Shown here in pieces: positions 61,268-64,000 of a stretch of DNA of 64,000 nt (its first letter is position 1; each line of letters begins with the position of its first letter). Under the pieces are notes generated by a model that was not told where the DNA came from, ran no database searches, and saw only the letters and a program-made list of their open reading frames with translations. The stretch spans positions 310,001 to 374,000 of the forward strand of contig JACRLR010000016.1 of assembly GCA_016219645.1 (NCBI GenBank). Direction: 5' to 3'. The position numbers were made by a program, and so were the translations under genes. Source of the stretch: Nitrospirota bacterium (GTDB taxonomy: Bacteria > Nitrospirota > Nitrospiria > Nitrospirales > Nitrospiraceae).

Positions 61268-62449
61268 TCAGATCAGTCCCGACAATTGTCCAGCACGTTG
61301 AAATGCGGTGAGGGCCTGATCGATCTGGTTCACGGTGTGTTCGGAAGTCACCGTGACGCGGACGCGGCTGGTCGCGTTCGGAACGGTAGGAGGCCGAATC
61401 GCCGGAGCATAGACACCTTCTCTGAACAGGTGCTGGGCAAACGTGAGGGCAATCTCAGCATCGCCGACGAGGATTGGCATGATGGGAGTGACGGTGGGGG
61501 ACAGGTTGAATCCCAATCTGGTCAATCCTGTGAACAGGCGTTCACGGTTAGCCCACAGGCGTGCACGTCGTTCCGGCTCTCGCTGCATGATGCGTAGGGC
61601 TGCCGTGACGGCGGCAGCCGAACTTGGTGGAGGTGCAGTGGTAAAGATGAAGGACCGGCTCGTGTTCATGAGGTAGCGGATCAATGTCGAAGGCCCAGCA
61701 AGGTAAGCGCCGCTGCTGCCGAAGGCTTTACCCAACGTACCCATCTGAAACGGGAGATCCGCATTGATGCCGAAGTGTTCGGCTGTTCCTCGTCCATGCA
61801 GTCCCATTACGCCAGTGCCATGGGCATCATCGATATAGAGGTCGGCTTCATAGTCTTGAGCCAATTGACTGAGTTCGGGCAATGGCGCAAGGTCTCCATC
61901 CATACTGAACAGGCCGTCGGTCACAATCAGGGTCCGTCGCACCCGGCGCCGTTTTGCCAGAAGGGACTTGAGGTGATCAGTATCCTTGTGGCGATAGACC
62001 CGAAAATCGGCTGCGCTCAAACGGCAGCCGTCGATCAAGCTGGCATGGCTCAAACGGTCGGCCAGGACCAATTCGCCTCGCCCGATCAATGCAGGGATAG
62101 TTCCGATATTGGCAAGGTAGCCGGAGCTAAAAGTTAGCGCGGCTTCGGTTCCCTTGAATTGTGCCAGAGCGGACTCGAGCTCTTGATGAGGCGGCAACGA
62201 GCCTGAGATCAGTCGAGCGGCGCCGGCGCCAGCACCAAACCGTTGTGTCGCCTCGATGGCAGATTGAACCACTTCCGGGTGCATAGCCAACCCCAAATAG
62301 TCGTTCGAGGCGAACAGAAGAATCTGGCGTCCTGCCATCTCAACCGACGGACCGGTGCCGGAATGGAGGGGCGTGAGGTGCCGGGTCAGGTGCCGCGCAG
62401 CCAGTTCTTGTAGTCGTTGTTCAAGCATCAGACGGTGCCAGTCATACAC
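61268..62449 (-). CDS. bioF: 8-amino-7-oxononanoate synthase (BioF)
   Basis: The 393-residue PLP enzyme has LFASNDYLGLAMHPEV, YIDDAHGTGVMG and the Schiff-base Lys region MGTLGKAFGSSG. These are the markers of the alpha-oxoamine synthase family, in which BioF condenses pimeloyl thioester and alanine in biotin synthesis. Other members (Kbl, HemA) differ at the substrate site. No other biotin gene is in the window. Confidence 0.9.
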   Translation of the reverse strand: MYDWHRLMLEQRLQELAARHLTRHLTPLHSGTGPSVEMAGRQILLFASNDYLGLAMHPEVVQSAIEATQRFGAGAGAARLISGSLPPHQELESALAQFKGTEAALTFSSGYLANIGTIPALIGRGELVLADRLSHASLIDGCRLSAADFRVYRHKDTDHLKSLLAKRRRVRRTLIVTDGLFSMDGDLAPLPELSQLAQDYEADLYIDDAHGTGVMGLHGRGTAEHFGINADLPFQMGTLGKAFGSSGAYLAGPSTLIRYLMNTSRSFIFTTAPPPSSAAAVTAALRIMQREPERRARLWANRERLFTGLTRLGFNLSPTVTPIMPILVGDAEIALTFAQHLFREGVYAPAIRPPTVPNATSRVRVTVTSEHTVNQIDQALTAFQRAGQLSGLI

Positions 62450-62578
62450 GTGGCGGAGCGAGTGCCTTCTGAGAGTCGACAGGTAGTAGTTGCCTCATTG
62501 ACAAATTCGTGACATCCTTAGTATAAGCGCGCACACAAATCGAGGAAACAGACCTCACGCTCTCCGACGAATCCATCC

Positions 62579-63361
62579 ATGAGCTACCGCATCAAGGTCC
62601 CGGCGAAAACTCTTCCGGTCGATGAAGCTCATATGCTGAGCTGGCTTGGCCAGACGCTGCATCGATCACAGGGTTATCGACGCCCCCTGTTAGTCGGTTT
62701 AGGGGTATTGCTGCTCGCCTCCGCCGTGGTCGGAGGGGTGTTTTATGTTGACCGCCAGGCTGTGCAGAAGGCACAAGACCTAGAGCGGGAGGCGGTGCGC
62801 TTTTTGACTGTTCCGTCTGCCGGTGATGCACAGAAGGCCGATCACGCAGTAAAAGAAGCGATCGCGAGGTATCGGCAGATTGCCGATCAATACCCACGTA
62901 CCCCGACGGCACCACTCGCCTTGTATCATTTGGGGAATATGTTGGTCCAGACCAATGACCTGAGTGCAGCGATTGAGGCCTATCAACGATTTCTTGCATC
63001 CTATGCATCGAACCCGTCATTCGCCGGGTTGGTACAACAACGCTTGGCGTATGTCTACCTGCTCAAAGGAGATCGGGACCAAGCGATGAAGGCCCTTACC
63101 AGTATTTTGGAATCCCCCGGCACGCTGAACAGGGATCAGGCGTTGTTTGAGCTGGCACGTCTGGAGGAGTCCCAATCGCGCCCTGATGCGGCGGTGGCTC
63201 GGTATCAAGAACTGATCAAGACCTATCCAAACTCTCCTTTCACCAGTGAAGCAACGATTCGAACTAAGATCATTGATGTCAAAAAATCGCAAGAAACAAT
63301 GCCTGCCTCGACATCGACAACCCCGGCTGCGCCGTCCCCAACCGGTAAGAAGAGCCCCTAG
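62579..63361 (+). CDS. TPR membrane protein (YfgM/BamD-like)
   Basis: The 260-residue protein has a cytoplasmic N-terminus, one membrane helix (LLVGLGVLLLASAVVGGVFY) and TPR repeats (about residues 90-230, for example LYHLGNMLVQTNDLSAAIEA and YVYLLKGDRDQAMKALTSIL). The C-terminal Thr/Ser/Pro-rich end is disordered. The topology fits YfgM-type or ancillary envelope-assembly TPR proteins. It sits alone, convergent with an MltD-like gene. Confidence 0.75.
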   Translation: MSYRIKVPAKTLPVDEAHMLSWLGQTLHRSQGYRRPLLVGLGVLLLASAVVGGVFYVDRQAVQKAQDLEREAVRFLTVPSAGDAQKADHAVKEAIARYRQIADQYPRTPTAPLALYHLGNMLVQTNDLSAAIEAYQRFLASYASNPSFAGLVQQRLAYVYLLKGDRDQAMKALTSILESPGTLNRDQALFELARLEESQSRPDAAVARYQELIKTYPNSPFTSEATIRTKIIDVKKSQETMPASTSTTPAAPSPTGKKSP

Positions 63362-63390
63362 CGGGATAGCCGTGCGAGTTGGTCGGTCTT

Positions 63391-63432
63391 GCTAACCAGA
63401 TAAACGAGACAAATCTGAAAAACCAAATAAAG
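63391..63432. repeat. A/C-rich pentamer tract between convergent genes
   Basis: Units such as AACCAG, AAACGAG and AAACCAAATAAAG recur at about five bases, as in the other pentamer elements. A left arm is weak here. Confidence 0.4.
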
Positions 63433-63467
63433 GTTTTCTTGGGCTGATGGATCAGGTCGACTTCCGG

Positions 63468-64000
63468 TTAGCGACTGATAACGAGAAAGTCGCCCGGTCG
63501 AATGGTTGGGCTGGAAAGGCTATTCTTCGTTTTGAGCGTGTTGAGCGGGACGCGAAACCGCTTCGATACCTTTCCCAGCGTGTCTCCTGTGCGGACTTTA
63601 TACCAGCGAGAGGGCTCGGCGGTTGCAAACTGAGCCTTGGCCGGTAGAGGCGGAAATTTATAGGTCGGGATCCGGTCAAGCACCTGTTCCACTTTTGCTT
63701 TCGTTCCTACCGGAACCTTCAAGTGATAGGTCTCATCACCAGGGGGTGTCGCGTCTCTCCGCAACTCGGGATTCAAGAGCCGGAGTTCTTCATAAGGAAT
63801 GCCGGTGGCGTTGGAGATCGTGCGAAAATGGACAGGCCTTGTGATGATCGCTTCATCAAACTGATGCGGCTCGGCAGATTCCTGAGAGAAGCCGTATCGA
63901 TCAGGGTTCCTTGCGATAATCGTGGCGGCCATAAATCGCGGCACGTACTCCTTCGTCTCGCGCCGGATCAATCGTGTCTTGGAAATCTCGGAAAAGCTTT
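63468..64000 (-). CDS. MltD-like lytic transglycosylase, C-terminal part with LysM domain (runs past the window)
   Basis: The frame is open to the last base of the window, so the gene begins outside. The segment AFSEISKTRLIRRETKEYVP, then ARNPDRYGF, is the end of the transglycosylase domain of MltD-type enzymes. It is followed by a LysM repeat (YKVRTGDTLGKVSKRFRVPL). LysM binds peptidoglycan. The LysM ends with the stop (DFLVISR). At least one further LysM-like segment (LKVPVGTKAKVEQVLDRI) precedes it. The missing start prevents a signal-peptide check. Confidence 0.85.
   Translation of the reverse strand, partial: SFSEISKTRLIRRETKEYVPRFMAATIIARNPDRYGFSQESAEPHQFDEAIITRPVHFRTISNATGIPYEELRLLNPELRRDATPPGDETYHLKVPVGTKAKVEQVLDRIPTYKFPPLPAKAQFATAEPSRWYKVRTGDTLGKVSKRFRVPLNTLKTKNSLSSPTIRPGDFLVISR

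Noticed and set aside
1-64000. CRISPR array
   Set aside because: The repeated units seen are dispersed, unequal and without spacers of uniform length. No cas gene is present.

Overview
The window looks like a chromosomal segment of a Gram-negative bacterium from the phylum Nitrospirota, most likely Nitrospira. This is an inference from gene style and content, not from a database match. Supporting signs are a GC-rich sequence, many short exported or lipoprotein genes, type IV pilus ATPases, a cytochrome bd-type oxidase, multi-GAF sigma-54 activators and numerous dispersed inverted repeats. There is no rRNA, CRISPR array or intact transposase. One tRNA-Glu is present.

Layout. 1-3507: peptide deformylase end, an ABC exporter, small Cys-rich proteins and two long inverted repeats. 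3701-9123 (minus): a sulfur-transfer cluster, read in transcription order as thiS, cysK, a ThiF-type E1, thrC, a MoaD-type carrier, a NIL-domain protein, a second E1 and a JAMM peptidase. 9315-16313: a Lys-rich protein, a ClpS-like protein, a Ca2+/H+ antiporter, hemW and small hypotheticals. 16372-20630: a 196-bp terminal-inverted-repeat element, a PKD-repeat protein with one heme-c motif and a decayed response regulator. 20729-31529: aquaporin, two HbpS/GlcG-type secreted proteins (one fused to a cupin), gluconolactonase-like protein, GMC oxidoreductase, NDH-2, a VOC protein and an alpha-carbonic anhydrase.

31708-36766 is a regulatory island. It holds a four-GAF/PAS/AAA+ enhancer-binding protein, then a well-formed sigma-54 promoter with inverted-repeat sites upstream, then a STAS-like protein, an ECF sigma factor and a zinc-finger anti-sigma candidate. 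36986-49879 carries cydAB, a lipase-like lipoprotein, a DUF417 protein, glucose dehydrogenase, a Met/Lys/Gly/Glu repeat protein, a cytochrome b plus molybdopterin oxidoreductase pair (the latter bracketed by two copies of one repeat), a redoxin, a MarR regulator with a Cys cluster and lipoproteins. 50054-53464 carries tRNA-Glu, an ETHE1-type hydrolase, the relic of a SufS-type cysteine desulfurase, cysE and a second cysK. 53465-57364 is gene-poor and partly AT-richer; it includes a PilZ protein and a 28-residue membrane microprotein with its own ribosome binding site and terminator. 57365-64000 carries a formylglycine-generating-enzyme-like protein, a cytochrome c, two PilT-type ATPases, bioF, a TPR membrane protein and the end of an MltD-like LysM protein.

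Two themes stand out. First, cysteine/sulfur metabolism appears at two separate places and is built partly on ubiquitin-like sulfur carriers. Both carriers have residues after the di-glycine, and a JAMM peptidase lies in the same cluster. Second, at least six copies of inverted repeats sit within a few bases after stop codons, together with a second family of hairpins made of degenerate pentamers. These may act as 3'-end processing or termination signals.
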